From Micromonospora echinospora (GTDB lineage: Bacteria; Actinomycetota; Actinomycetes; Mycobacteriales; Micromonosporaceae): 64,000 nucleotides of DNA. Below are positions 45,138 through 53,954 of this stretch, piece after piece. A program made the translations under genes and the position numbers. Where the stretch lies: NCBI RefSeq assembly GCF_900091495.1, contig NZ_LT607413.1, positions 7,207,001 to 7,271,000 on the forward strand, read 5' to 3'. The notes beneath the pieces were generated by a model, which saw nothing but the letters and a program-made list of their open reading frames with translations, was not told the DNA's origin and made no database searches. Position 1 is the stretch's first letter, and every line of letters begins with the position of its first letter.

Positions 45138-45407
45138 ATGGTGAGTGACACCGACGTACTGCGGTACCTGTCGAGCCTGGACTATCCGGCGGGAAAGGAC
45201 GACGTGGTACGCCAGGCCGAGCAGGAGGGCGCGCCCCCGGAGGTGTTGCGGGCGCTGCGCGCGCTCCCGCCGGTGGACTACGCCAACGGCAACGAGGTCG
45301 CCCGGTCGGCCGGTACGGACACCGCGCCGGAGCTGAGCCCCGCCCAACGGGCGGCCCAGGCGCGTGAACCGCACACCCGCGTCTCGCAGCACCTGCGCCG
45401 GATCTGA
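45138..45407 (+). CDS. DUF2795 protein
   Basis: 89 aa. TDVLRYLSSLDYPAGKDDVVRQAEQEGAPPEVLRALRALP matches the small helical DUF2795 family, followed by a disordered tail with VARSAGTD. GGAGGA precedes ATG 45138. Frequently found with DUF2267 genes, as here; function unknown. Confidence 0.88.
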   Translation: MVSDTDVLRYLSSLDYPAGKDDVVRQAEQEGAPPEVLRALRALPPVDYANGNEVARSAGTDTAPELSPAQRAAQAREPHTRVSQHLRRI

Positions 45408-45451
45408 GTGCCGGGGCGAGCGGGGCACCACGAACGACGGGCGGCGCTCCC

Positions 45452-46114
45452 GTGTGGCGGTTGACGAGAGGCCACCCGGACCGGCCGACGCCTGCCTCCG
45501 TGCAGCTCATCGTGATGGGCCTGATCGGGATCTGCACCGGGGTCCTGTTCGGGGTGTTCGTCTCGGCACGACTCGCCCCGCTCTTCGGCTGGGATGTGGC
45601 CGCGCTGACGTACCTGGTCCTGGTCTGGCGCGCCCTCTGGCCGATGGACGCGGAACGGACCGCCCGGCTGGCCGTCCACGAGGACCCGAACCGGGCGGTC
45701 CGGGACGTGCTGCTGCTGACCGCCTGCGTGGCGAGCCTGCTGGCGGTCGGGGTCATCATGAGCACCGCCCGGCAGGCGCCGACCGGGCTGTCCCGGAACC
45801 TCTACAGCGGGCTCGGCATGGCGAGCGTGCTGCTCTCCTGGCTGGTGGTGCACACCGTCTACACCGCCCGGTACGCCCGGATCTACTACACCGGACCGGA
45901 CGGCGGCATCGACTTCCACCAGGAACAGCCGCCCTGCTACGCGGACTTCGCGTACGTCGCGTTCACCATCGGGGCCACGTTCCAGGTCTCCGACACCGAC
46001 CTGTGCAGCCACGAGATGCGCCGGACGGTGTTGCGGCACATGCTGGTGTCGTACCTGTTCGGGGCGATCATCATCGCCGCTACGGTGAACCTGGTGGCCG
46101 GACTCGCCCGGTGA
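45452..46114 (+). CDS. DUF1345 membrane protein
   Basis: 220 aa, about five helices. VHTVYTARYARIYYTGPDGGIDFHQ and the following DFAYVAFTIGATFQVSDTDL are the conserved DUF1345 signature. GTG 45452. Predicted inner-membrane protein of unknown function. Located 44 bp after the DUF2795 gene. Confidence 0.9.
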   Translation: MWRLTRGHPDRPTPASVQLIVMGLIGICTGVLFGVFVSARLAPLFGWDVAALTYLVLVWRALWPMDAERTARLAVHEDPNRAVRDVLLLTACVASLLAVGVIMSTARQAPTGLSRNLYSGLGMASVLLSWLVVHTVYTARYARIYYTGPDGGIDFHQEQPPCYADFAYVAFTIGATFQVSDTDLCSHEMRRTVLRHMLVSYLFGAIIIAATVNLVAGLAR

Positions 46115-46396
46115 GTCCATTCCCGGCAGAGGCGGCGCGCCATGTTGAGGCTGGAGCAGCAGGTTCGCCGGCTCGTGCCGGCGGGTCGCCCGGGACAGGC
46201 GGGCGCCCGGGCCACGAACCGCGACCCGGACGCCCCACGACACCACCGGCGGTTTCCGCACCCCGTACCGGGATGCCACCGCCGAGCGGCCGGCCGATAT
46301 CCACCCGAACCGGGCGGCCAGCCCTGCCAGGAACCAGCGTACGATGCCATGTCCCCCGAATAGCCAGTTTTCCGCAAACTGTGGGACAGCGCACCG

Positions 46397-47062
46397 TCAG
46401 CGGACCATCTCGGCGTACCGCTTCTCCAGGTCCACCCGGGCGAGCGCCCCGACCAACCAGGCCAGCCGCTCGGACTCGCCACTGCCGGCGAGTCCGGCCA
46501 GGTCCCCGGCGGACCGTCCCAGACCGAGGCGGCGGGCGGCGGTCAACGCCCGGCGGTCGGCGACCGGTGCCACCTCCCGCCACAGCACCTGGACCTCGCG
46601 CAGGAAGAGGTCCACCACCGGAGCGTCCACGCCGGGCAGCTCGGCCAGCAGGACCCGCTCCCGGGCCGGGTCGCGGTGGGCGACGGCCCGAAGTCGCCGC
46701 AAGTCGCCCCGGTAGCGTTCGACAACGGTGAGGGCGAGGTCGCCGAGGGTGTCGGCGAGCCCCTCCGGGTCCGTCCGGAACCCGCTGTCGCGCAGCAGCC
46801 GGGTGCGGTGCTCGTGCCGGGACCGGGACATCCGGCCGGCGCTGTCCCACCCGGCGTCCCGGAAGGCCCCGGTGGCGGCCAGGGCACGCCGGAAGTCACC
46901 CGGCCGGGCAAGCAGCACCGAGAGCACCAGCACCTGGAAGAGGCTGCCCGGATTGTTGGTGACCCGGAAGCCGTACTCCTCAGCGAATCCCCGGCCGCCG
47001 GCAGCCAGCCGCCGGACCAGCCGCTTCTTGTCCTCGATGGTGGAGGTCGCAGTCGTCGCCAT
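46397..47062 (-). CDS. HhH-GPD (endonuclease III-like) fold protein lacking catalytic Lys
   Basis: 221 aa. Helix-hairpin-helix region LLAELPGVDAPVVDLFL, then APVADRRALTAARRLGLG, parallels the LPGVGRKTA ... VDTHV.R...RLGL region of endonuclease III. The conserved Asp is present (VAD), but the catalytic Lys of the hairpin is replaced and there is no 4Fe-4S Cys cluster. It may bind damaged DNA without lyase activity or be an inactive homologue. Third gene after the small protein and pirin genes, 54 bp downstream. Confidence 0.7.
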   Translation of the reverse strand: MATTATSTIEDKKRLVRRLAAGGRGFAEEYGFRVTNNPGSLFQVLVLSVLLARPGDFRRALAATGAFRDAGWDSAGRMSRSRHEHRTRLLRDSGFRTDPEGLADTLGDLALTVVERYRGDLRRLRAVAHRDPARERVLLAELPGVDAPVVDLFLREVQVLWREVAPVADRRALTAARRLGLGRSAGDLAGLAGSGESERLAWLVGALARVDLEKRYAEMVR

Positions 47063-47116
47063 GACCGGCGACTACCCGAGCGGGGGCGCGCCACGCCTGC
47101 CCGTCACCGGCGTCGT

Positions 47117-48082
47117 TCAGTCGCGCAGACGTCCGTGCCGGTCGCGGGCCTTGAGCCGGACCGTGGGCATGGTCGGTACGGGCAGCGGCGGGTCGGGGTC
47201 GTCGACCACGACGCCGAACCGACGCCCGGCCGCCCAGTCCTCGGACGCCGCCACGATCTCCTCGTGTGACCGGCCGACGAAGTTCCACCACATCACCAGC
47301 GGATCCTCGAACGGCGCTCCGCCGAGCAGCAACAGACGGGAGTCCCGCCCGTGCGCGACGGTCACGGTCTCCCGCCCGGGTGGCACGTAGAGCAACGCGC
47401 CGGGAGCCAACCGGATGCCGTCCACCTCGGCGGAACCGGACATGGCCAGCAGGCCGTGCTCGAAGTCGCGGCGCAGCGGCACCCGGACCGGTGCGGCCGC
47501 CCGGGGCTCCACCTGCGCGCCGAGCAGCGGCGTGTGCACGACCGCCGGGGACCGGACGCCGGCCAGTTCCCCGACCAGCAGGGTCACGTCGAGATCGCCG
47601 TCGCGCCACCGGGGCAGATCCGGGTGGTGGTGGAAGTCGGGCGCGCCCGAGCGCGCCCCGTCGGGCAGCGCGACCCAGAGCTGCACGCCGTGCATCGTCC
47701 TCGGCCGCCGCGGCGGGGACTTCTCCGAGTGGGCGATGCCGTGCCCGGAGGTCATCACGTTGAGCTGCCCCGGGCGGATCGGCTGGACGTTGCCAAGGCT
47801 GTCCCGGTGCAGGATCTCGCCCTCCAGCAGCCAGGTGACCGTCTGCAACCCGGTGTGCGGGTGGGGTGGCACCTGCATGCCCGGCCGGTCGCCGACGTCG
47901 TCCGGCCCGAAGTGGTCGACGAAGCACCACGCCCCGACCATCCGCCGGGCGCGTTGCGGCAGCAACCGGCGGACCGTGGTGTACCGGCCCAGTGGCACGT
48001 CGTGACCGGGCAGCAGCACGCTCTCCGGGTCGACCGGGACGACCCCCGGGGGCCGGGTCTGCGCCGGCATGGCCTGCTCCAT
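47117..48082 (-). CDS. Pirin-family cupin protein
   Basis: 321 aa bicupin. The N-terminal cupin has metal-binding VPPHPHTGLQTVTWLLEGEI, MTSGHGIAHSE and PRTMHGVQLWVALP; the C-terminal pirin domain has LLVGELAGVRSPA and GALLYVPPG. Bacterial pirins show quercetinase activity or regulate central metabolism. ATG 48082 follows the small-protein stop by 9 nt. Confidence 0.92.
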   Translation of the reverse strand: MEQAMPAQTRPPGVVPVDPESVLLPGHDVPLGRYTTVRRLLPQRARRMVGAWCFVDHFGPDDVGDRPGMQVPPHPHTGLQTVTWLLEGEILHRDSLGNVQPIRPGQLNVMTSGHGIAHSEKSPPRRPRTMHGVQLWVALPDGARSGAPDFHHHPDLPRWRDGDLDVTLLVGELAGVRSPAVVHTPLLGAQVEPRAAAPVRVPLRRDFEHGLLAMSGSAEVDGIRLAPGALLYVPPGRETVTVAHGRDSRLLLLGGAPFEDPLVMWWNFVGRSHEEIVAASEDWAAGRRFGVVVDDPDPPLPVPTMPTVRLKARDRHGRLRD

Positions 48083-48091
48083 CCACCGACC

Positions 48092-48250
48092 CTACGTCAC
48101 CCGCCGGGGTTGCCCGGGCCGGTGCGCCGACGCCGCGGCGCCACGCGCACGACGCGGCCGGTCGCCGCCGGCGCGGGTCACGCCGACCCCGGCGGCCACG
48201 ATCGCGGACACCAGCAGCGCCGTACCGGTCCTCGTCCGGTTCCGTCCCAT
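48092..48250 (-). CDS. Small membrane-type protein (52 aa)
   Basis: 52 aa: a short basic N-terminus (MGRNRTRTGT), one hydrophobic stretch (ALLVSAIVAAGVGV) and a basic Arg/Ala-rich tail. GGAGG lies 7 bases before ATG 48250, and the gene ends 9 nt before the pirin start, so it is likely the first gene of that operon. The helix is short and weakly hydrophobic. No family recognised. Confidence 0.5.
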   Translation of the reverse strand: MGRNRTRTGTALLVSAIVAAGVGVTRAGGDRPRRARGAAASAHRPGQPRRVT

Positions 48251-48404
48251 GCGACCACCTCCATCGCATCGATGTCCAACGAAGTCATCGTGGCCACCTC
48301 CGGTGGCCGGCGCAAGCGCTTCGCAGGGAACCCGACGGGTCTGCCGACCAGAAGCCCTACTGCTTCAATAGGAATGCCAGCCGCCGACCCGGAAGGGGAA
48401 CCAG

Positions 48405-49679
48405 ATGACGCGCGCGCCCGGGAACGAGGCCGAGCACGACACCCGCCGCGCACGGCAGTGGTTGGCCGGGCGGGCACGGGGCGAGGGCGTGCACCGCGAG
48501 CAGTTGATCGCGCTGGGCACGGCGATGGGCGCGCTCGCCGCCGCGGCCGGTGAAGCCGACCCCCCGCCGCCGCCCGGCCGGCCCGGCATCCCGGCGATCG
48601 TCAAACCGCTCGATCCGGGCCTGCTCACCGGGTACGGCGCCAATGCCGAGATGCGCTGGGAGGCCATGTCCGGGCAGGGCTACGTCGTCCCGACCGACCG
48701 GTTCTTCGTCCGCAACCACACCCGCACTCCGCTGCTGGACCGGGACACGTGGCGGTTGCGCCTGTTCGGCACCGGCCTGCGCGGGACGCCGACGCGGGAC
48801 GACCCGGTCGAGTTCGGGTACGACGACCTCACCGCGATGGCCGCCGAGGAGACCACCGCCCTGCTGGAGTGCGCGGGCAACGGCCGTCACCACTTCGCCG
48901 CCCAGCAGGACCAGCCGATGCCGGGAGTGCCGTGGGGTCTCGGCGCGGTGGGGGTGGCCCGCTGGCGGGGCGTCCGGCTGTCCACCGTGCTCCGGCACGC
49001 CGGCCTGACCGACGCCGCCGTCGACGTAATGCCCGAGGGCCTGGACCCGGACTACGTCACCGGCGGGGTCAACCTCGGCCGGGTGCGCCGGCCGCTACCG
49101 ATCGCCAAGGCCCTCGACGACGTGCTGCTGGCCTACGAGATGAACGGCCGGCCGCTGCCGGTCGACCACGGTTTCCCGGTGCGCTTGGTGGTGCCGGGCT
49201 GGATCGGCATCGCCTCGATCAAGTGGGTCGGTCCGGTCGAGGTCTCGGCCACCGCCCTCTTCTCCCCGTGGAACACCCAGTTCTACCGGATGTTCGGCCC
49301 CGGCCACCCCGTCGACGGAGAACCCGTGACCACCCAGGTCGTCAAGAGCGCCTTCGAACTGCCCTGGGACGCCCGCCTGCCCGCCGGGGTGGACGTGGTG
49401 CTGCGCGGTCGGTCCTGGTCCGGCAACGGTCCGATCCGTACGGTCGAGATCAGCACCGACGATCGCGACGGCTGGCGGCCGGCGACCCTCGACCCGCGGG
49501 ACGAGGGGTCCGCCTGGCAGCGGTGGACGGCCGTGTGGCGTCCACCGGGGTCCGGCCGGTGGACGCTGCGCGCCCGCGCCACCGACGTCACCGGGGCCAG
49601 CCAGCCGGAACAGGCCGAACCGAACACCCTCGGATACCTGTTCGACGGCATCGTCCGGCATCCGGTGACCGTCACCTGA
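48405..49679 (+). CDS. Sulfite oxidase-like molybdopterin enzyme
   Basis: 424 aa. Residues 60-290 are the molybdopterin domain with Mo-ligand C156 in LLECAGNGRHHF, NHTRTPLLDRDTWRL and VDHGFPVRLVVPGWIG, IKWVGPVEV; residues 295-424 are the Mo-co dimerisation domain (RGRSWSGNGPIRTVEISTD). A hydrophobic patch (LIALGTAMGALAAAAG) follows the N-terminus but there is no RR-type Tat signal, so it is probably cytoplasmic. GGAAGGGGAA precedes ATG 48405. Catalyses sulfite to sulfate oxidation in characterised relatives. Confidence 0.92.
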   Translation: MTRAPGNEAEHDTRRARQWLAGRARGEGVHREQLIALGTAMGALAAAAGEADPPPPPGRPGIPAIVKPLDPGLLTGYGANAEMRWEAMSGQGYVVPTDRFFVRNHTRTPLLDRDTWRLRLFGTGLRGTPTRDDPVEFGYDDLTAMAAEETTALLECAGNGRHHFAAQQDQPMPGVPWGLGAVGVARWRGVRLSTVLRHAGLTDAAVDVMPEGLDPDYVTGGVNLGRVRRPLPIAKALDDVLLAYEMNGRPLPVDHGFPVRLVVPGWIGIASIKWVGPVEVSATALFSPWNTQFYRMFGPGHPVDGEPVTTQVVKSAFELPWDARLPAGVDVVLRGRSWSGNGPIRTVEISTDDRDGWRPATLDPRDEGSAWQRWTAVWRPPGSGRWTLRARATDVTGASQPEQAEPNTLGYLFDGIVRHPVTVT

Positions 49680-49699
49680 ACCGCACCGGACCGGACGAC

Positions 49700-49909
49700 G
49701 TGGACGCCGTCCTCAGCTCGCTGCTCGGCGCGGTACCGACCCTGGCCCACGGCGACCTGCCCGCCGCGCCGGACGCGCTGCGCGTACCGGCCCGGCTGAA
49801 CCGGGTCGCCCCGCTGCCGCAGCTCGGTCCGCTGCCCTGCGTCGGCGCGTACGCCCAGGTCGTCCGCCCCGGTCGGGTCGAAGCCGGGGATCCCGTCCGG
49901 CTCGACTGA
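49700..49909 (+). pseudogene. MOSC-domain C-terminal remnant or very short gene
   Basis: About 69 aa from GTG 49700. LPCVGAYAQVVRPGRVEAGDPVRLD is the typical end of a MOSC domain (molybdenum cofactor sulfurase C-terminal). The catalytic Cys and beta-barrel core that precede this in full proteins are absent, and there is no Shine-Dalgarno. Most likely the leftover of a degraded MOSC gene that once sat beside the sulfite oxidase gene. Confidence 0.45.
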
Positions 49910-49920
49910 CCTGCGGCGGA

Positions 49921-51480
49921 TCAGTCGTCGTCCTCGTCCTCGTCGTCCTCCGCCCCACCGTCGACGCCGGTGACGACGAACCGCTCCAGCGTGGTCAGCA
50001 GGCGCGCCACGGTGACCCCGTCGATCTGCTGCCGCTGGGCCGCCTCGCCGAGCTCCTCCCGCAGTTCCCGGAGCCGCTTCGCCCGGTCCTTCGGCTTCCC
50101 GGAGGCGAGCTTGTCCGCCGCGTCGCGCAACCGCTTGGCAACTCGCGCGTCGACCGCGCCGCGCGCCTCCGCCTCGTCGATCACGGCCACGAACTGGTCG
50201 GCCGCCTCCCGCAGGGTGGTCGGCCGGGGGCGGGCGGGGGTGGGGGCGGGACGGGCGGTGCGCGGCGCCTGGGTGGACGCCGTCGGGCTGGGCGCCGGGC
50301 CGGCCTGCGCGCCGGTGGCGCCCCGATCCGCGGCGGACCGGCCGGCCTGGTCCTCGCCGAGGGCCCGTGCCCCGACCAGGGCGACGACCAGCGCGAGCCC
50401 GGCCGCGACCAGGACCCCGATCCGGCGGTTGCCCCGGGGGCGCGGCACCGCGCCAGCGGGCCGGGGTGCCACCCGGGTCGGATCGGCGGTGGGCGGCGCG
50501 GACCAGCCGGGCGCCGGCCCAGGCCCGACGAGCGTCCGGTCGGCGGGGGTACGCGGACGCGCGACGAGCGTCGGGGACGGCGCGACGGGAGCGGGCGGGG
50601 ACGACAGGGTGGGCAGGATCGTGGTGGGCGGGTGCGCGGGGCGGCCCATGCCCAGCCGGGTGGCGACGTCGGCGGCGGCGGGGCGACGGGTCGGGTCGGC
50701 GGCCAGGCAGGCCATCACCAGACGGTCGACGTCGGCGGGCAGCTCGGGGATGCCCAGTGGCGGCACCGGAGTGCCCCGGCCGTGCACCGCCCAGGCGTCC
50801 TCCCAGGTCCGCACGGGCAACGGCGCGCGGCCGGTGAGCGTCCGGTAGAGCAGCGCGCCGAGCGCGTAGACGTCGCTGGCCGGGTCGGGCGCTCCGGCGG
50901 CGAGCCGTTCCGGGGCGAGGTAGGCGGGGGTGCCCATCAACGGTTCTCCCGCGTCCCGCCCGAGGCGCGGGTGACGCGGCCCGGCGAGCGCGGCGATGCC
51001 GAAGTCCAGGACCTTCGCGCCGGTGTCGGTGAGCATGACGTTGCCGGGTTTGACGTCGTGGTGCACCACCCCGATCCGGTGCGCGGCGGCGAGGGCGGCG
51101 GCGACCTGCCCGCCGAGACGGACGGCGTCGGGCCAGGCGAGCGGACCACGGTCCAGCCGGTCGGCAAGGTTCTCCCCCTCGACGAGTTCCATCACCAGGT
51201 ACGGCACCACGACGCCGCCGGCGAGGGTCGCCTCGCCGTAGTCGTAGACCTGGGTGACGTGGGGGTGGGTCAGCCGGGCCGCCGCGCGGGCCTCGCGCCC
51301 GATGGTGGCGCGCAGCTCCGGGTCGGCGGCGAGCTGGCCGGCGAGGGCCTTGACCGCGACCGGACGGTGCAGCACCTCGTCGTCGGCGCGCCAGACCTCG
51401 GACATCCCGCCGAGGCCGATGCGCGCGCGCAGGACGAACCGGTCGTGCAGCCGGAGGCCGGGGGTGAACGGCGGCGACAT
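49921..51480 (-). CDS. Membrane Ser/Thr protein kinase with HHD catalytic loop
   Basis: 519 aa. Kinase domain residues 1-290: RIGLGGMSEVWRA, VAVKAL, catalytic loop VVHHDVKPGN with D142, DFGIAALAG, GTPAYLAPERL. The usual HRD Arg is His here. A Pro-rich juxtamembrane region and one transmembrane helix (GVLVAAGLALVVALVG near residue 355) lead to an extracellular part with Thr/Pro linker, a helical domain (REAADQFVAVIDEAEARG, RLRELREELGEAAQ) and the acidic tail GGAEDDEDEDDD. No PASTA repeats. Confidence 0.92.
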   Translation of the reverse strand: MSPPFTPGLRLHDRFVLRARIGLGGMSEVWRADDEVLHRPVAVKALAGQLAADPELRATIGREARAAARLTHPHVTQVYDYGEATLAGGVVVPYLVMELVEGENLADRLDRGPLAWPDAVRLGGQVAAALAAAHRIGVVHHDVKPGNVMLTDTGAKVLDFGIAALAGPRHPRLGRDAGEPLMGTPAYLAPERLAAGAPDPASDVYALGALLYRTLTGRAPLPVRTWEDAWAVHGRGTPVPPLGIPELPADVDRLVMACLAADPTRRPAAADVATRLGMGRPAHPPTTILPTLSSPPAPVAPSPTLVARPRTPADRTLVGPGPAPGWSAPPTADPTRVAPRPAGAVPRPRGNRRIGVLVAAGLALVVALVGARALGEDQAGRSAADRGATGAQAGPAPSPTASTQAPRTARPAPTPARPRPTTLREAADQFVAVIDEAEARGAVDARVAKRLRDAADKLASGKPKDRAKRLRELREELGEAAQRQQIDGVTVARLLTTLERFVVTGVDGGAEDDEDEDDD

Positions 51481-51590
51481 GGTGCTCCAGTCTGCCCTCC
51501 CCGGAGCGTCGACACCACCCGCCCCCGTCCGGCCGGGCCGGCTGGGGTGCGGGCCCTCCGGGGCGGACGGCGTGGACGGGACTCCGGGGT

Positions 51591-51610
51591 CGACGGCCGG
51601 GCGGCCGTCG
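51591..51610 (-). terminator. Hairpin after DUF574 methyltransferase gene
   Basis: 8 bp stem CGACGGCC / GGCCGTCG with loop GGGC, 13 nt downstream of the methyltransferase stop on the minus strand. Confidence 0.5.
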
Positions 51611-51622
51611 CGGGGGCGTGGG

Positions 51623-52456
51623 TCAGGGCTTGCGGCCGACCGCGGCGTACATGCTGACCTCGGCGGCGGTGGGACGCGGCTGCGGCTCGTGCTCGGCCCG
51701 CCACTCGGCCACCGACGAGACACCCGGTTCGATCAGTTCCAGGCCGGTGAAGAAGCGGGCGAACTCCGTCCGGTCACGCAGGACGACCAGGCCGTTCGGG
51801 TCGCCGTCGTGCCGCGCGCCGGACGGGCGGGGCGGCAGCGCGGGCAGGTGGTCGCCGGTGGCGTGGGAGGCGACGAGGTGACTGCCGGCGGGCAGCGCGT
51901 CCAGCAGCCGCGCGACCGCGCCGTACGGGTCCTCGTCGTCGGGGACGAAGTGCAGGACCGCCACCAGCATCAGGGCGACCGGTCGGGTCAGGTCGAGGGT
52001 GCGGCGCAGGTCGGGGTGGGCGAGGATGCGTTCCGGCTCGCGCAGGTCGGCGTCGAGGTAGGCGGTCGCCCCCTCGGGGGTGCTGGTGAGCAGGGCGCGG
52101 GCGTGTGCCAGCACGATCGGGTCGTTGTCGACGTAGACGACCCGGCACTCCGGGGCGATCGACTGGGCGACCTCGTGGGTGTTGTCGGCGGTGGGGATGC
52201 CGGTGCCGATGTCCAGGAACTGCCGGATGCCGGCCTCCCGGGCCAGGTGGGCCACCGCCCGCTGGAGGAAGCGGCGGTTCTCCCGGGCGCTGGTGCGCAC
52301 GGTGGGGAACGCGGCCGCCCAGGCGTCGCCGGAGTCCCGGTCGGCCTGGAAGTTGTCCTTGCCGCCGAGCCAGTAGTTGTACCGGCGGGCCGGGTGGGCC
52401 ACCGACGTGTCGATCCGGGCGCTGCGGGGGGCCGGTCCGGGGAACCCGCTGGTCAC
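51623..52456 (-). CDS. SAM-dependent methyltransferase, DUF574 (PF04672) family
   Basis: About 277 aa from GTG 52456, chosen because GGAGG lies five bases upstream; upstream ATGs lack such a site. Family marks: RIDTSVAHPARRYNYWLGG, KDNFQADR, FLDIGTGIPTADNTHEVAQ, VVYVDNDPIVLAHARALL and MLVAVLHFVPD. This actinobacteria-specific family is often near XRE/DUF397 genes, as here. Natural substrates are unknown. Confidence 0.92.
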   Translation of the reverse strand: MTSGFPGPAPRSARIDTSVAHPARRYNYWLGGKDNFQADRDSGDAWAAAFPTVRTSARENRRFLQRAVAHLAREAGIRQFLDIGTGIPTADNTHEVAQSIAPECRVVYVDNDPIVLAHARALLTSTPEGATAYLDADLREPERILAHPDLRRTLDLTRPVALMLVAVLHFVPDDEDPYGAVARLLDALPAGSHLVASHATGDHLPALPPRPSGARHDGDPNGLVVLRDRTEFARFFTGLELIEPGVSSVAEWRAEHEPQPRPTAAEVSMYAAVGRKP

Positions 52457-52585
52457 GACTGCCTCCATGGCTCCACGTACCGCGCCGACACCGTGGGCGC
52501 GCTCAGCCTCCCGTGACCGTCCACTGTCATCGGTCACGATCCATCATAGTCGGTGCGCCGACCGGCGCGGACGACGCCGCGCCGG

Positions 52586-53473
52586 TCACGCCCGGTGCAG
52601 GTCGTCGAGGATCCGGGCGAGGATGTCCGGGGTCCGTTCCGGCGGTTCGGCCTCCACGCAGAGCCGCTCCATCGCGGCGGCGTAGTGGTCGACGTCGTCC
52701 CGCTTGTCGAGGTAGAGGGCGCTGGTGAGCTGCTCGATGTAGACGATGTCGGGCAGGTCCTGGTCACCGAAGCGCAGGATGGTGAAGGCTCCGCCGGCCG
52801 CGGCGTGCCCACCGGCTTCGAAGGGCACGATCTGGAGTCGGATGTTCGGCGCCTTGGTCGCCTCGACGAGCGCGGCGATCTGGCCGCGCATCACCTCCGA
52901 ACCGCCGATCGGCCGGCGCAGGACGGCCTCGTCCACCACCGCCCAGAGGTGCGGCGCGTCCGGCCGGTCCAGCAGGCGCTGGCGCTGCATACGCAGGCCG
53001 ACCCGGCGGTCGATCTCGGCCGCGCCAGCCGCGCCGTGCCCGAGCATGACCACCGCGCGGGCGTACTCGCGGGTCTGGAGCAGGCCGGGGACGAACTGGA
53101 CCTCGTAGCTGCGGATCAGGGCCGCCGCGGCCTCCAGGCCGAGGTACGACTGGAACCAGCCGGGCAGGACGTCGCCGTAGCGGTGCCACCAGCCGGGGTT
53201 GTTGGCGTCGCGGGCCAGTTTGAGCAGCGCCTCCCGCTCCCCCGGCTCGGCCACACCGTAGAGGGTGAGCAGGTCGGCGACGTCGCGCTCCTTGAAGCCG
53301 ACCCGACCCAGCTCCATCCGGCTGATCTTGGATTCGGAGGAGCGGATCTCCCAGCCGGCCCCCTCCCGGGTGACCCCGCTGGCCTCGCGCAACCGACGGA
53401 GCTGCGCGCCGAGCAGCATGCGCAGTACCGTCGGCCCCGTCGTCGGACCGCCCTCGGCTGGACCCGTCGTCAC
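52586..53473 (-). CDS. XRE-family regulator with DUF5753 (second unit)
   Basis: 295 aa from GTG 53473, which has GGAGG seven bases upstream. Helix-turn-helix LRRLREASGVTREGAGWEIRSSESKISRMELG, then DUF5753 with YEVQFVPGLLQTREYARAVV, DEAVLRRPIGG and IVPFEAGGHAAAGGAF. Paired with the DUF397 gene upstream. Gene order DUF397 then XRE is the reverse of the unit at 15.4-16.3 kb. The DUF574 methyltransferase follows 130 bp downstream. Confidence 0.92.
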   Translation of the reverse strand: MTTGPAEGGPTTGPTVLRMLLGAQLRRLREASGVTREGAGWEIRSSESKISRMELGRVGFKERDVADLLTLYGVAEPGEREALLKLARDANNPGWWHRYGDVLPGWFQSYLGLEAAAALIRSYEVQFVPGLLQTREYARAVVMLGHGAAGAAEIDRRVGLRMQRQRLLDRPDAPHLWAVVDEAVLRRPIGGSEVMRGQIAALVEATKAPNIRLQIVPFEAGGHAAAGGAFTILRFGDQDLPDIVYIEQLTSALYLDKRDDVDHYAAAMERLCVEAEPPERTPDILARILDDLHRA

Positions 53474-53600
53474 GTAACGACCTCCGCGTGCCCACTGTTC
53501 CAGCCGGACGCCCCCGACCGGCTGACGTGTAAGCATGCCATGAACCCAGAGTCAGGCGTAGTCAGCCGGACGGGCTCGCGTCGGCGTTGCCGGGACACGC

Positions 53601-53840
53601 TCAGGTGATCAGATGGTCGAAGTCCCCGTCCCGGGCGCCGAGCACGAAGGCGGCGATCTCGTCGACCGTGTAGATCAGCGCCGGGCCCTCCGGATGCCGC
53701 GAGTTCCGCATCGCGATGCCGGCCCCACCCGGCAACTCGGCCAGCTCGACACAGTTGCCGCTGGGATTGCTCCGACGGCTCTTCTGCCACTTCAGCGGAG
53801 GCAGGTCACTGGTGGGAACGCCGTTCTGTGGCTGCTGCAT
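53601..53840 (-). CDS. DUF397 protein (second unit)
   Basis: 79 aa from ATG 53840. LKWQKSRRSNPSGNCVELAELPGG, AMRNSRHPEGPALIYT and EIAAFVLGARDGDFDHL are the DUF397 signature. First gene of a leftward unit with the XRE gene 127 bp downstream. Its promoter region contains a 20 bp perfect palindrome shared with the divergent GGDEF gene. Confidence 0.92.
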   Translation of the reverse strand: MQQPQNGVPTSDLPPLKWQKSRRSNPSGNCVELAELPGGAGIAMRNSRHPEGPALIYTVDEIAAFVLGARDGDFDHLIT

Positions 53841-53922
53841 GGGGCGTCTCTCGTTCGGTTGGCCGTCCGACACCGCGTGCAGCGGTGCGACGACGAAGGG
53901 TGCGCGAAATATCAACTCGTCG

Positions 53923-53954
53923 GCAGATGCACGTGCATCTGCTATTGCATCTGC
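53923..53954. promoter_or_regulatory. Palindromic operator candidate in DUF397/GGDEF divergent promoter
   Basis: GCAGATGCACGTGCATCTGC (53923-53942) is a perfect 20 bp palindrome, and half of it, GCATCTGC, repeats 12 bp later at 53947-53954. A possible rightward promoter, TTGCAT (53945-53950), 17 bp, CATGAT (53968-53973), overlaps the third half-site. The surroundings are AT-richer than the rest of the window. A binding site for the adjacent XRE regulator is the natural guess. Confidence 0.6.

Noticed and set aside
46115..46396. Small open frame 46142-46363 on the plus strand
   Set aside because: No ribosome binding site, basic Arg/Pro-rich composition typical of out-of-frame translation, no similarity to any family.
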